Origin: Marinimicrobium agarilyticum DSM 16975
Lineage (GTDB): Bacteria > Pseudomonadota > Gammaproteobacteria > Pseudomonadales > Cellvibrionaceae
Assembly (NCBI RefSeq): GCF_000423345.1
Contig: NZ_AUHU01000003.1
Coordinates: 642,578-706,577, forward strand
DNA: 64,000 bases
Reading direction: 5' to 3'
In this document: piece by piece, positions 45,355 through 54,581 of the stretch
Numbering within the stretch: position 1 is the first letter of the stretch
How the letters are laid out: the number at the start of each line of letters is the position of its first letter
The notes under the pieces: model-generated
The model's database searches: none
Seen by the model: the letters and a program-made list of their open reading frames with translations, nothing else
What the model was told of the DNA's origin: nothing
Translations under genes and position numbers: made by a program

Positions 45355-45614
45355 TGCAACGCCAAGCCTTCACTCAGCGCTTGGCTACCAGACTCAGATG
45401 GAATATGAAGAACGCCTTAGCAATGTGTCCTGAATCACATGACCACAACTTCCCCTCCTAAGAAGGTCATTGTAAAATCATAATAGTATGGATAGCATGG
45501 TAACAGTGTTCGGAACCTTGTGTTGGCGTCAATAATAAGGATTATTCTGTTAGGTTAGGGGCTTAGTACTAAATATAGTTGTTTTAAAATTCGATCTATA
45601 ATAATGGCAATCCT
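45355..45614. other. AT-rich intergenic region before the cupin-AraC gene
   Basis: There is no gene. GC drops clearly compared with the receptor. A perfect TATAAT occurs at 45597-45602, only 13 bases before the start codon of the next gene, so it may be chance or imply a very short leader. No strong -35 element is spaced correctly. Nothing else is recognised. Confidence 0.4.
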
Positions 45615-46484
45615 ATGGTCGCTGAACTTCAACCTTTCGCGTTCGATCCCCGTCGCCCCGATTTCGAGCCTTACGGCTTGACATGTGTTTATTGGAAACC
45701 TTCCCTTATGAAACGGCCGGATCACCACAATGAAGTGGAGGTCAATCTGCTTCGGTCTGGGTCCGTTACTTACTTGCTGGGGGGGAAGACGGTGACCGTG
45801 GAGGCGGGAAAGATGAGCGCGTTTTGGGCGGCCATCCCGCACCAGATAGTCGACTATTCCAATGTGAAGGAATACTTTGTGGCCACTATACCGCTACAGA
45901 TGTTTTTTCAATGGCGCTTGCCAGACGCATTTGTGCAACCGCTCATGCAAGGCCAATGTTTAAGTGAACCTGGCTCGGAGGGGATCACTCAATATGACGC
46001 GATGCTGTTTAAGAGTTGGGTGGCGGACTTATCCGGCTGCACGCTCCTGAATAAGAGACCGGTAATGCTGGAAATGCAAGCGAGGATGGAACGGTTTGCC
46101 CGCCGTTTTCTTGGCGACACTGAAAACCGGGTTGAGAGCTCTCTGTCATCCGGATTGCCGGATTCCAGGTTGAATAAAGTTGAAAAAATGGCTTGTTTTG
46201 TCGCGAAAAATTATACCAAAAAAGTGACGGTTCAGCAGGTAGGGCATTTAGTCGATTTGCATCCGAACTATGCCATGAAACTCTTTCAGAAAACGTTTGG
46301 TACAACACTCATCAGTTATCTGACGCAACTCCGAGTTTCGCACGCGCAACGTTTGCTCAGTACCACGGATCTGCCCATAACGGAAATTGCTTTAGAGTCT
46401 GGGTTTTCGTCAATCAGTCGATTCAATGACGCTTTCTATAGCTCCTGTGGTCAGTCTCCAAGAGCGTATCGCAACGCCGGTTAG
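45615..46484 (+). CDS. AraC-family regulator with cupin-like N-terminus
   Basis: The 289-residue soluble regulator has an N-terminal cupin-like sensor half (HHNEVEVNLLRSGSVTYLLGG, PHQIVDYSN). The C-terminal AraC DNA-binding domain spans about 190-285 (VTVQQVGHLVDLHPNYAMKL and ITEIALESGFSSISRFNDAF). Its DNA has markedly lower GC than the receptor gene next to it. It lies between the TonB receptor and the large Sde182-type protein, and one of these or the xylanolytic genes is the expected target. AraC regulators of this shape sense sugars, but the ligand here is unknown. Confidence 0.88.
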   Translation: MVAELQPFAFDPRRPDFEPYGLTCVYWKPSLMKRPDHHNEVEVNLLRSGSVTYLLGGKTVTVEAGKMSAFWAAIPHQIVDYSNVKEYFVATIPLQMFFQWRLPDAFVQPLMQGQCLSEPGSEGITQYDAMLFKSWVADLSGCTLLNKRPVMLEMQARMERFARRFLGDTENRVESSLSSGLPDSRLNKVEKMACFVAKNYTKKVTVQQVGHLVDLHPNYAMKLFQKTFGTTLISYLTQLRVSHAQRLLSTTDLPITEIALESGFSSISRFNDAFYSSCGQSPRAYRNAG

Positions 46485-46564
46485 GTACAGGGTGTGGATT
46501 GATTACAGGGGGGAACCTTTAAAACGAAGCCCGCAATGCACTATTGCGGGCCACGTTATCGATC

Positions 46565-49201
46565 CTACTGAACGTTGATAACCACTCGACGATAGGCGTG
46601 TAGGTTCGGCGATCCGTTATCCCTCAATGTTAGAATAATGTGGATATTCTGGCCAGCCGCGTTGGACGGTACCTGCACCGTCGCGTTGGCGGAAGAGCTG
46701 CCGCTGATGCTGACGGACCCGTTGTAGGAGCTTGGCTCATCGTAAAACGACCAGGAGTAGGTCAGGCTATCGCCATCCGGATCGCTTGAGCCATCGGCGC
46801 TCAGCGCGATGCTTGAGCCGGCCGACGCATTCATGTACAGCACGGTTTCGTCCGCGTTGTCGTTCACAACGGTTTTCGGGTGGTGGTTGGCCCCGGAGTA
46901 GTCGCTTTGGATGCTCCAGTCCATCCGCGCCTGGAAGTCGTTGTGAATCGCCGAACTCCAGCGGCTAATGCCACTGCCGCCTTCGGATGCTTCCGTATAC
47001 ATGTAGTAAGGATCGTACTGGGCATCTTCACCGCTCATGCAGCTCATGCCTCGTACGCCTGACTGTTTATCAGGGCCGAACCGACCGCCCCAGCCTCCCT
47101 GTGCGACCTGAGATGGGTCGTTCAGCCCCGGGTGGGCGAGGTGCAGAAAGGCCGGAGTATCACCTTCGGTGGCGTAACGACGATCCGGGTACGCCGCGCC
47201 CAAAGGCCCGTGACTTTGAATGTGCTGGTCCAAATAGCTGTCGGACGGCTGCCAGCTGTACACCGATGTCGCGCGAATATAAATCAGGTTGGGAAAGTTT
47301 TTCGCCAACCAGGTGCCGGCGTTGTCCTGCCCAAGCACGTCGTAAACCCGCAGCTTGCTGATGAACTCATCTAGCTCGGACTGGGAGCGGGTGTTCTGCA
47401 CCTTCCAAACCGCCTGCGCGATGGTGTTGCAACCGCCCCAGCAAGTGACCCAAACGGGGCGCGGGTCGTCTTTGTCCACGGCCTCGATAATCAGCTCGGA
47501 ACCAGCCGTATCACGTCCGGCGCCAACATCGCCCATGCCATATCCGGTTTGCCCCATGACGTTGATGGATTGCAGGTAATCCGGTGTGGGGAAGCCGTCG
47601 GCGTGTTGGCTGAGATTCGGGTATGCCTGGGCATAGGCGTTGAGAATGCCGTCCACAATCGAGGTGCTGCTCGTTGACTTTTTCCAGCAGCCAGTAGTGG
47701 TAATGATCCCTTCCAGGTCGTACTCGTTAGCCATTACCAACTGCCGCACCAGGGACTGTTCATCATCGGGGTCCGCGCCCATATCTGTGGTGTTGATGAT
47801 ACGCCAGCGGTCCCCCGACCCGGGCTCGACCGTCGGCTCATCGTATTCGCCACCATCGGGCGAATACACCGCAAAGCCGCTCAGGGTGGCGTTATCGATG
47901 AGCCCCTCCAGGGTTATATCCAGATAGCCGTCACTAACGGCAACCTCGTCCGGCGTATAAGAGTAGGCCGTGTCATGCCCCACCTGGGCGAACAGATCTA
48001 CGCTGGACAGAACCTGCGCTCCTTCAACGCTCACGTTGAACGAGCGTGCGCCCGTTTCACTGTGATAGATCTCGGCGAAATGCAAGTCGACCGAGTAGGT
48101 CGCATCGGTTACGGGGATTCTGTAGCGATAGCTGCCGTAGCGTTCCGTTTGGAAAAGCGCATCCTCGGCTGCACCGGCAATGGGATCCGATGTCGCGCTT
48201 GTGGATCCTCCCAGAGAGTGCCGGTCAGACCGGTACTGGACGCCGTTGAAGGTCACACTCGCGCCGCCGGCGTTCACTGCATAGACCAAATCGCCTCCAC
48301 TGCCACCATCTGATGAAGTGCTAGAGGAGCTTGATACGCTGCTGGAGCTAGAGCTCGAAGAGACCGAAGTCGAGCTACTGCTGCTCGCCCCGAGGGGGGT
48401 GCCAAAGCCGATGGAGCCGTTGCAATGAAGCATTTCCGAGTAGGAACCGCCGCCACAACTTCCGTCGTAAGCACCGGTATTGTCCTCTTGGTCCTCAGCT
48501 TGGTATACCGTTCCGTTCACAATGACATAGTCAACCTGAACGTCCCGGCTGCCGCCATCGTTGGTGAAGGCGACACGCAGTTCACCAGAGGCGTCGGTCT
48601 GGACGCTGTAGTCAGCATAGGCGGTGTCCAACGTCCAAGTTTGGATGGTTTGACCGCCAATTTCCAGATTGGTCGACTCTCCGCCAGCGACACCTCTCAT
48701 ACGCACCGTGACGCTGTTCGACCCGGTTGAACTCAAGGAAGAGGAGCTGAGAGCGCTGCTTGAACTGAGAGTGCTGATCGATGAGGCGACGGAACTGGCA
48801 ACCGAAGAACGGCTGGACGAGCTCGTGGTTCCGCCACCAGTGCACGTCGGTAGCTCAAAATCCCCGTTGTGTGTCCCCTGGAATCCGAAGCTGGTGCTTT
48901 GCCCCGCTGCCAGATACCCGTCCCACGAAAGATTTGACGCGGTAACCGTGTTGCCGGACGCTGACAGCTCCGCGTTCCAGGAGTTGGTGATGCCCGGGCC
49001 TTGATTAAAATCTAGCGCCACCTGCCAGTTGTCGACGTCAGCCGCGCCATCGTTCTCTACAGTGACCGTTAACACATATCCACTATTCCAGGAATCAGCG
49101 GTTGCCGAGCAACTGATGGCATGACCGTGACTCGCTAACAAACAGAGCCCAAAAGCTGTGATTGTTGCCGAAGTAGTGGAGAGGAACTTACTTTTTTTCA
49201 T
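46565..49201 (-). CDS. CBM2-CBM60-malectin-Sde182-type protein
   Basis: The 878-residue secreted protein has a signal peptide, CBM2 at about 29-122, a Ser linker, and a CBM60-like Ca-dependent xylan-binding module at about 162-265. A second Ser linker and a malectin-like domain (about 305-448) follow. The rest is a nucleoside-hydrolase-like domain of the Sde182 family (about 465-780) and its C-terminal beta domain. The NH-like acidic site is Asp473, Asp477, Asp479 and Asp480 (TDMGADPDD), recalling the metal-binding aspartates of ribohydrolases. The family is known as cellulose-binding Sde182-like, with no proven activity that I can cite. It is divergent from a second protein with the same core. 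Confidence 0.88.
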   Translation of the reverse strand: MKKSKFLSTTSATITAFGLCLLASHGHAISCSATADSWNSGYVLTVTVENDGAADVDNWQVALDFNQGPGITNSWNAELSASGNTVTASNLSWDGYLAAGQSTSFGFQGTHNGDFELPTCTGGGTTSSSSRSSVASSVASSISTLSSSSALSSSSLSSTGSNSVTVRMRGVAGGESTNLEIGGQTIQTWTLDTAYADYSVQTDASGELRVAFTNDGGSRDVQVDYVIVNGTVYQAEDQEDNTGAYDGSCGGGSYSEMLHCNGSIGFGTPLGASSSSSTSVSSSSSSSSVSSSSSTSSDGGSGGDLVYAVNAGGASVTFNGVQYRSDRHSLGGSTSATSDPIAGAAEDALFQTERYGSYRYRIPVTDATYSVDLHFAEIYHSETGARSFNVSVEGAQVLSSVDLFAQVGHDTAYSYTPDEVAVSDGYLDITLEGLIDNATLSGFAVYSPDGGEYDEPTVEPGSGDRWRIINTTDMGADPDDEQSLVRQLVMANEYDLEGIITTTGCWKKSTSSTSIVDGILNAYAQAYPNLSQHADGFPTPDYLQSINVMGQTGYGMGDVGAGRDTAGSELIIEAVDKDDPRPVWVTCWGGCNTIAQAVWKVQNTRSQSELDEFISKLRVYDVLGQDNAGTWLAKNFPNLIYIRATSVYSWQPSDSYLDQHIQSHGPLGAAYPDRRYATEGDTPAFLHLAHPGLNDPSQVAQGGWGGRFGPDKQSGVRGMSCMSGEDAQYDPYYMYTEASEGGSGISRWSSAIHNDFQARMDWSIQSDYSGANHHPKTVVNDNADETVLYMNASAGSSIALSADGSSDPDGDSLTYSWSFYDEPSSYNGSVSISGSSSANATVQVPSNAAGQNIHIILTLRDNGSPNLHAYRRVVINVQ

Positions 49202-49527
49202 AACCGCTCCTAAATGTTATTGGTGGTAGTTCTATTGAGGTCTAGTTACCTATCGCCGATAGTAAAGGCGATGTGTCAGGCTAAGGTCAGCTGCTTAAAA
49301 ATACTTCCTGTTTCCCAACGATTATTGCCGGAAAAATAAAAACTTGAGACTTAAAGATGAAAATGGCGAATCCAAAATATGAATTAATGCAATGACCAGA
49401 AATGGTGGCGGGAAAAACCTTGAAAATCATTTTGACAAGTTGGTGTCGGTAGCGTGCCCAAGTGTGACTACTGAATGGGCGGTTGTGATAAAGTCTATTC
49501 TACTCTTTAAGACAAGGTAGATAACCG
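49202..49527. promoter_or_regulatory. Divergent region between two Sde182-type genes
   Basis: This AT-rich stretch of 326 bases should hold the promoters of both divergent genes. A perfect TTGACA is at 49432-49437, but no good -10 element is at the right distance. The downstream gene has an AAGGTAG-like site before its ATG. No other element, gene or repeat is recognised. Confidence 0.45.
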
Positions 49528-51039
49528 ATGATAACTTTAGCCCTCTTCTTTCGAAAATGGAAATCTGTGGTGTCGCTCACCACGGTTTTGCTGACCTCGG
49601 CGTGCATGGCTAATATGCCGCAGTCGCTCGACGATCAGGTTCAAGCTCGCACCGGACCACATCAGGGTTCCGGAGCTCGGCACCGAATGCTGGTGCTTAC
49701 CGACATCGAAGCCGACCCGGACGATGCCCAAACTTTGGTGCGCTTACTACTTTACGTCAATGAGATCGAATTGGAGGGCCTTGTCGCCACCACATCCGTG
49801 CATCAAAAGACCATGGTCGCGCCCGAATCGATTCATAAGATTATTGACGCCTACGAGGAGATTCGCCCCAACCTGTCACAGCACGCTTCGGGCTACCCCA
49901 GCGCTAAGCAGCTGAAATCGTTGGTCAGTCAGGGGTTGCCACTTTATGGCATGGCCGCGGTAGGCGCCGGAAAAGACTCCGAAGGCTCGGAAAAAGTCAT
50001 CGAAATACTTGAGCAAGACGACGACCGGCCCTTGTGGATTTCTGTGTGGGGCGGCCCCAATACCTTGGCCCAAGCCCTTTACAAATTGCGGGAAACGAAA
50101 AGCGAATCAGAGCTAAATCGGCTGGTGAGCAAGATCCGGGTTTATACGATTTCGGACCAGGATGACTCGGCGGCCTGGATTCGTAAGAACTTTCCCGACC
50201 TGTTTTACATCGTCAGTCCCGGCGGTTACGGGGCGGCGACCTGGACGGGAATCAACGCGGTGATTGACGGCATCGATAACACCACCATCAGTAATGGCTG
50301 GATTGCGGAAAATATTCAGCAGTCCCACGGCCCACTGGGCGCTCAGTATCCGGACGTTGCTTATGGTATGGAAGGTGATACACCTGCATGGTTGAACCTG
50401 GTCCCCAACGGTTTGAGTTTGCCTGAGCGACCGAACTGGGGCGGCTGGGGAGGGCGCTACGAGTTGTATACCCCGGAGCTGGGCAATATGGACCCGCGGG
50501 GGTTTACGGGAGGCGTACCGGTCGAGCCGGAAACACGTCCAATCTGGACCAATGCCGACGATAGTTATGAACCGGTGATTGCTTCGGACTACGGTCGATC
50601 GCTAAAGCCCATGGGTAAAACGTTTGACGGTTACCGAGTAACGCTCTGGCGCTGGCGCGACGACTTTCAGAACGATTTCGCCGCACGCATGGACTGGACA
50701 GTGAAACCCTACGATGAGGCAAATCACCCCCCGGTTCCTGCCCTCAACCATCCAGAGAGAATCTCGGTGCGCTCCGGAGGCTACTTTCATCTGGATGCAC
50801 GTAATTCTCACGACCCCGATGGCGATAGCCTGCAGTTTTTATGGTTCAACTACCCTGAGGTGGGCAGCATGCCAGAGCAGCCGGTGGCGATAAACAGTGC
50901 AGAGAATATGGTTCGGGTACACGTTCGCGCGCCCGAGGTAGAAGAAGAGCACGAGTTGCACTTTATTCTGAAGGTAACCGACCGCGGAACTCCAAGGCTG
51001 ACCCGTTATAAGCGGGTGATCGTTACCGTAACTCCCTAG
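49528..51039 (+). CDS. Sde182-type nucleoside-hydrolase-like lipoprotein
   Basis: The 503-residue lipoprotein (LTSAC, Cys26) consists only of the Sde182 core: the nucleoside-hydrolase-like domain from about 53 to 385 and a C-terminal beta domain. The acidic site is Asp59, Asp63, Asp65 and Asp66 (TDIEADPDD). It shares long blocks with the C-terminal half of the divergent 878-residue protein, for example NLSQHA.G.P, MEGDTPAWLN and AARMDWTV. It lacks all binding modules and is probably anchored to the outer membrane. One secreted CBM-tagged form and one cell-bound form suggest action on large polymer and on released fragments. Confidence 0.86.
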   Translation: MITLALFFRKWKSVVSLTTVLLTSACMANMPQSLDDQVQARTGPHQGSGARHRMLVLTDIEADPDDAQTLVRLLLYVNEIELEGLVATTSVHQKTMVAPESIHKIIDAYEEIRPNLSQHASGYPSAKQLKSLVSQGLPLYGMAAVGAGKDSEGSEKVIEILEQDDDRPLWISVWGGPNTLAQALYKLRETKSESELNRLVSKIRVYTISDQDDSAAWIRKNFPDLFYIVSPGGYGAATWTGINAVIDGIDNTTISNGWIAENIQQSHGPLGAQYPDVAYGMEGDTPAWLNLVPNGLSLPERPNWGGWGGRYELYTPELGNMDPRGFTGGVPVEPETRPIWTNADDSYEPVIASDYGRSLKPMGKTFDGYRVTLWRWRDDFQNDFAARMDWTVKPYDEANHPPVPALNHPERISVRSGGYFHLDARNSHDPDGDSLQFLWFNYPEVGSMPEQPVAINSAENMVRVHVRAPEVEEEHELHFILKVTDRGTPRLTRYKRVIVTVTP

Positions 51040-51100
51040 CCGGTTTTTTGATTAACGGAGGAGCGACCCCAAAATATCCTCTCCTCCGTAACTTTGGTCC

Positions 51101-54100
51101 CTAATCGTTTTTGGGTTCGATATCGACAGTCAATTTATCCAGAACCACTCCGGCATCTACCATCCATATGCGAATGGTCTGTAAACCAGGCGAGTCAATT
51201 TCATGCTCCGAAACGCCAATCGACGCCGCTCTCAGGGTGTTGTTGTTCCAGGTGTCCGAGTATTCCAGGGCGTTAATATCGATGATGCTCGGAGCCTCGT
51301 CATTTAGAGATATGGCGTAGCGGAGCCCGGGGTGATCCGAGGTCAGTCGGTGAGTGGGCAATGCCTGGGTTTGAATCTCGACTGGGCCGGTACTGAAAGC
51401 ATAGAATCGGTAGCTAACAGACGGGCTTCGCGAAGATACTTCGTCAGTGTCCACGCTTGGGGCCGTGACCGGCTCTATTGTTACTCCATCACCCGAGGCG
51501 GCGGCCTCATCAACTATGTCCCAGCCGACACCGTTCGCAAGGTCGTAGCGCTCCTCGAAGTTTTCAGCCTCCATGATCACCCTTCCGTTGTCCTCCACCG
51601 CGTCAGGTAACGTCGATAGCTCCAGGTCTTCAGGATTGAATACTTCAAGCTTGATGGTTCGCTTGGAGCCGGCGCCGACTATGTGGACCGACTCTAGTAA
51701 TGCGCGAGCGTGGGGAGCTTCGCTCCAGTCTATACTTACCCAAATTCTCGCATCCTCGGCTCCACTGGTATCGCTCAATTCGATCCATGGGGCGCTAGCT
51801 TGGGCTGTCCAGCTCATCTCATTGGCGCCTTGATTGAAGACGTCAATAAAATAGCTGGAGTCGGCGGGCCGATTAAAGACAGGAAGCTTTCCGGTCGTGC
51901 CATCTTCTATAGGCCTCTCAGAACCTTCTACAGCTATACCCAGCTTGGCTGACGCGGGGGGATTGTAACTGCCGGTTTCCGGCATTGCCCAAGCGTTCTG
52001 CGTCTCGTAAGCCCAGCGTGGTAGCTCTGAGGTCGGCATAGGGCTGAACATGTGATTCCACTTTCCGCCGGCGTTCACCTCGTTGTAGAACTGTGTTTCG
52101 GCTAGCAGCTCGTCCTGCGCGGTCTCTGCCTCAGCCGAAAGCTCATCGGTAGCCGCACGGTTCTGCTTTGCCCAAAGGCGGCTTCGCTCAGCGAGAATAA
52201 CTCGGCGGTTGGCAAGGTTTGAGGCGCGTACCGGATAAAGGATCATCTCATAGAAAGCCGCCTTCTGAGCGTCGGGTATCCGAGCGTAAATAGCGTTGGC
52301 TGCTTCGGTCATGTCTGTAAATTTATCAAGCCGCTTTTGAGCTTCGTCCCCGTCTGATACCAGGCTAAAGCCGCTCTCTGTGCGGTCAAGATGTTCAGGA
52401 CGTTTTAGGATATTTAGACGAAAGTACTCTCCGAGAACCTTTGCGATGGCACTGGCGTGCTCGGCATCGAATGTTCGCTCGGCCCACTGAGTCAAGTAGC
52501 CTTGCTGATCGAAGTCACGGAAGGCTTCAGGGTTGCGGGCTAGGCGCAGAAAGAAGTCCGTGCCGATTTCGTAGGGCTTTATGTCGCCAACGTTAACGAT
52601 CCATATTTTGTGGGCATCGAAGTCCCAGGCTTTCATCATTTCTGATTGAGTCATACCCAGAGGGGTGCTGTGAAGCCATAGATAGCTCTTGGGTACCCCC
52701 CAATACTGAAGGTGATAGTAGACGCCGGAACCCCCCGATCTCTGATTTTCCGCATTGGTAGAGAGCTGGCGAATGTAACCGTGATTATCGTCCGGCCATA
52801 CGATAGTAACGTCTTCGGGAAGCTCCAGACCGGCTTGATACTGCACCAATGTTTCCTTGTAGGGGATGAATATCTGGGGGATCTCCGAGGGGTCGGCATG
52901 AACGTGGTCCGTGATCATCCGTCGCTGGTCGGGAATGATGGAATTCTGAATTTTTGCTGCTTTTTCCTCGTCGCTAGTACCCTCTGGAGCCAGCATTCCG
53001 GCGTCTGCTCGGCCCCGCATGCCGATGGTGTAAATATTCTCGTAGTTCGCTGTTTCCGCAACGCGTTTTTCCCAGAAGTTGTAAATGCGTTCACGATTAT
53101 TCCAGTAATCGTAAGGTCCGTGAACACCCTCATTGTACTCGTGGCTGTTGGTCAACATTGGCTCGTGGTGAGATGTGCTGATGACAATTGCATAGTCGTC
53201 GGCAACGACCTTGTTGTCTGGGTTCTTATAAAAGGGGGTGCTTTCGACAGGGAATTCATGCATTGCGGGCCAAATCATGTTGGCGTGCAGGCGCAGCAGC
53301 AATTCAAAAACGGTAGCATAGGTTTTGGGACCGATATTTCCGACTTCAGGCTCAAAGGTTTTTGCAGCCCAGGGCTGGAAGCCCCAATCCTCATCGTTAA
53401 TAAAGATACCCCGGTATTTCACCCCTGGCGAAGGCTGAGTGTGAGTGCCCGCGACATAGAGAGCGGATTTTTTCTTTATTGGTACATCGCCCCAGAAGTA
53501 CCAGGGGGAGACCCCAATCGACTCAGATAGTCCGAAGACACCGAAGGCTGTGCCGCGCCGATCACTGCCGGCGATGACCAGACCCTGACGCAGACCGGGT
53601 AACGGATTATTCACCACCATCGCGGTGTAAGCCTCCCATTTGCCCTCAATGGCGGATACATCGATTTTTCCCGATTCGACCAACCCGTCGATGAGAGGGC
53701 TTTTCCCCAGTGTGCCGATGAGTATGGCCGTGGAGGACTCCGGAGTTTCGTTGGACGTTTTTGGCGACAAGCCGGTGACTCGCTCTATGTCATCGCGCAA
53801 TGCAGTGGCCGCGACCTCTACGACTTGGGCATCCTCTGAGCTGTAGTGTATAGGAGCCGCGTACCCTTCCCCGGCTACCTGAAAGGCACCATCGACCGGT
53901 GTTTCGGAGGTGGGCATGAAGGTTGTTTCGAAGTAACCACCCTGGGAGCGAGTATCGGCTGTCATACCGTCGTAAGGGGTCCAGGCGCCAGCAGAGCGGT
54001 ACTCGGACATCGGAGCGGTCTCAAACGGCTTTGCTATCAGCAAGGCGACCACGAGCGCGACGACGGTCATTGCCCCCAACGCAATTAGCACTTTGGGGCC

Positions 54101-54163
54101 TTTTCCGGGAAAACTGTATGGTGATCTACTGGACGCGATCTGCTCGTTATCCGCATGATTCAT
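51101..54163 (-). CDS. GH115 xylan alpha-1,2-glucuronidase, membrane anchored
   Basis: The 1020-residue protein matches GH115, which removes (4-O-methyl)glucuronic acid from xylan. Recognisable blocks are RRGTAFGVFGLSESIGVSPW, RGIFINDEDWGFQPWA, RLHANMIWPAMHEF, VISTSHHEPMLTN and TIGMRGRADAG. Instead of a cleavable signal it has an N-terminal cytoplasmic tail and one membrane helix (about 24-46, KVLIALGAMTVVALVVALLI), so it is probably tethered to the inner membrane facing the periplasm. This fits trimming of imported glucurono-xylooligosaccharides. The C-terminal 200 residues form the extra domain seen in GH115 proteins. The DNA has lower GC than the first half of the window. Confidence 0.92.
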   Translation of the reverse strand: MNHADNEQIASSRSPYSFPGKGPKVLIALGAMTVVALVVALLIAKPFETAPMSEYRSAGAWTPYDGMTADTRSQGGYFETTFMPTSETPVDGAFQVAGEGYAAPIHYSSEDAQVVEVAATALRDDIERVTGLSPKTSNETPESSTAILIGTLGKSPLIDGLVESGKIDVSAIEGKWEAYTAMVVNNPLPGLRQGLVIAGSDRRGTAFGVFGLSESIGVSPWYFWGDVPIKKKSALYVAGTHTQPSPGVKYRGIFINDEDWGFQPWAAKTFEPEVGNIGPKTYATVFELLLRLHANMIWPAMHEFPVESTPFYKNPDNKVVADDYAIVISTSHHEPMLTNSHEYNEGVHGPYDYWNNRERIYNFWEKRVAETANYENIYTIGMRGRADAGMLAPEGTSDEEKAAKIQNSIIPDQRRMITDHVHADPSEIPQIFIPYKETLVQYQAGLELPEDVTIVWPDDNHGYIRQLSTNAENQRSGGSGVYYHLQYWGVPKSYLWLHSTPLGMTQSEMMKAWDFDAHKIWIVNVGDIKPYEIGTDFFLRLARNPEAFRDFDQQGYLTQWAERTFDAEHASAIAKVLGEYFRLNILKRPEHLDRTESGFSLVSDGDEAQKRLDKFTDMTEAANAIYARIPDAQKAAFYEMILYPVRASNLANRRVILAERSRLWAKQNRAATDELSAEAETAQDELLAETQFYNEVNAGGKWNHMFSPMPTSELPRWAYETQNAWAMPETGSYNPPASAKLGIAVEGSERPIEDGTTGKLPVFNRPADSSYFIDVFNQGANEMSWTAQASAPWIELSDTSGAEDARIWVSIDWSEAPHARALLESVHIVGAGSKRTIKLEVFNPEDLELSTLPDAVEDNGRVIMEAENFEERYDLANGVGWDIVDEAAASGDGVTIEPVTAPSVDTDEVSSRSPSVSYRFYAFSTGPVEIQTQALPTHRLTSDHPGLRYAISLNDEAPSIIDINALEYSDTWNNNTLRAASIGVSEHEIDSPGLQTIRIWMVDAGVVLDKLTVDIEPKND

Positions 54164-54581
54164 TGTTCGGCTACCTTTGTTTATTGCATTTTACTAACGA
54201 TGAGCGCCTGCTTGGTACTTAAAGGTATTCTAGTATACAAGGTTGCGTTTGCCTATTCTAGCATCTCCAATGGGGTGGTTATAAGCGACCTTCGGTTAAA
54301 ACATCTAAAGAGTGGAGTTAGGAGACGGTTATAGCTGAATGCTTTACCCTAGAAGGGGGGCAGAGTTTGGTATTTATTTGGGAAAAACACTTAGGGTTTG
54401 GGCAGTTTGTTGTGGAAAACAGGAAGTATTTGTGTGTGTGGGACAACTATACTTCGCCAGACCGATTTTCATAATCTCTTGCGAAAATGCCTCATGATGT
54501 AGCTGCTAGCTCGGCGTCATACTGCGGAGGAAGTAGAGTGGAGGTAAAACATAATTACGCACTATTTTTAGGAGTTCTACC
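54164..54581. promoter_or_regulatory. Divergent AT-rich region between GH115 and GH10 genes
   Basis: This 418-base region is AT-rich with T-tracts and holds no credible gene. It must contain promoters for both divergent xylanolytic genes, making common control likely. The GH10 gene has a TTTTTAGGAG ribosome site just before its ATG. I see no clear inverted repeat or consensus promoter pair. Confidence 0.45.

Noticed and set aside
49432..49437. TTGACA as a sigma-70 promoter of the Sde182 lipoprotein gene
   Set aside because: No acceptable -10 hexamer 16-18 bases downstream.
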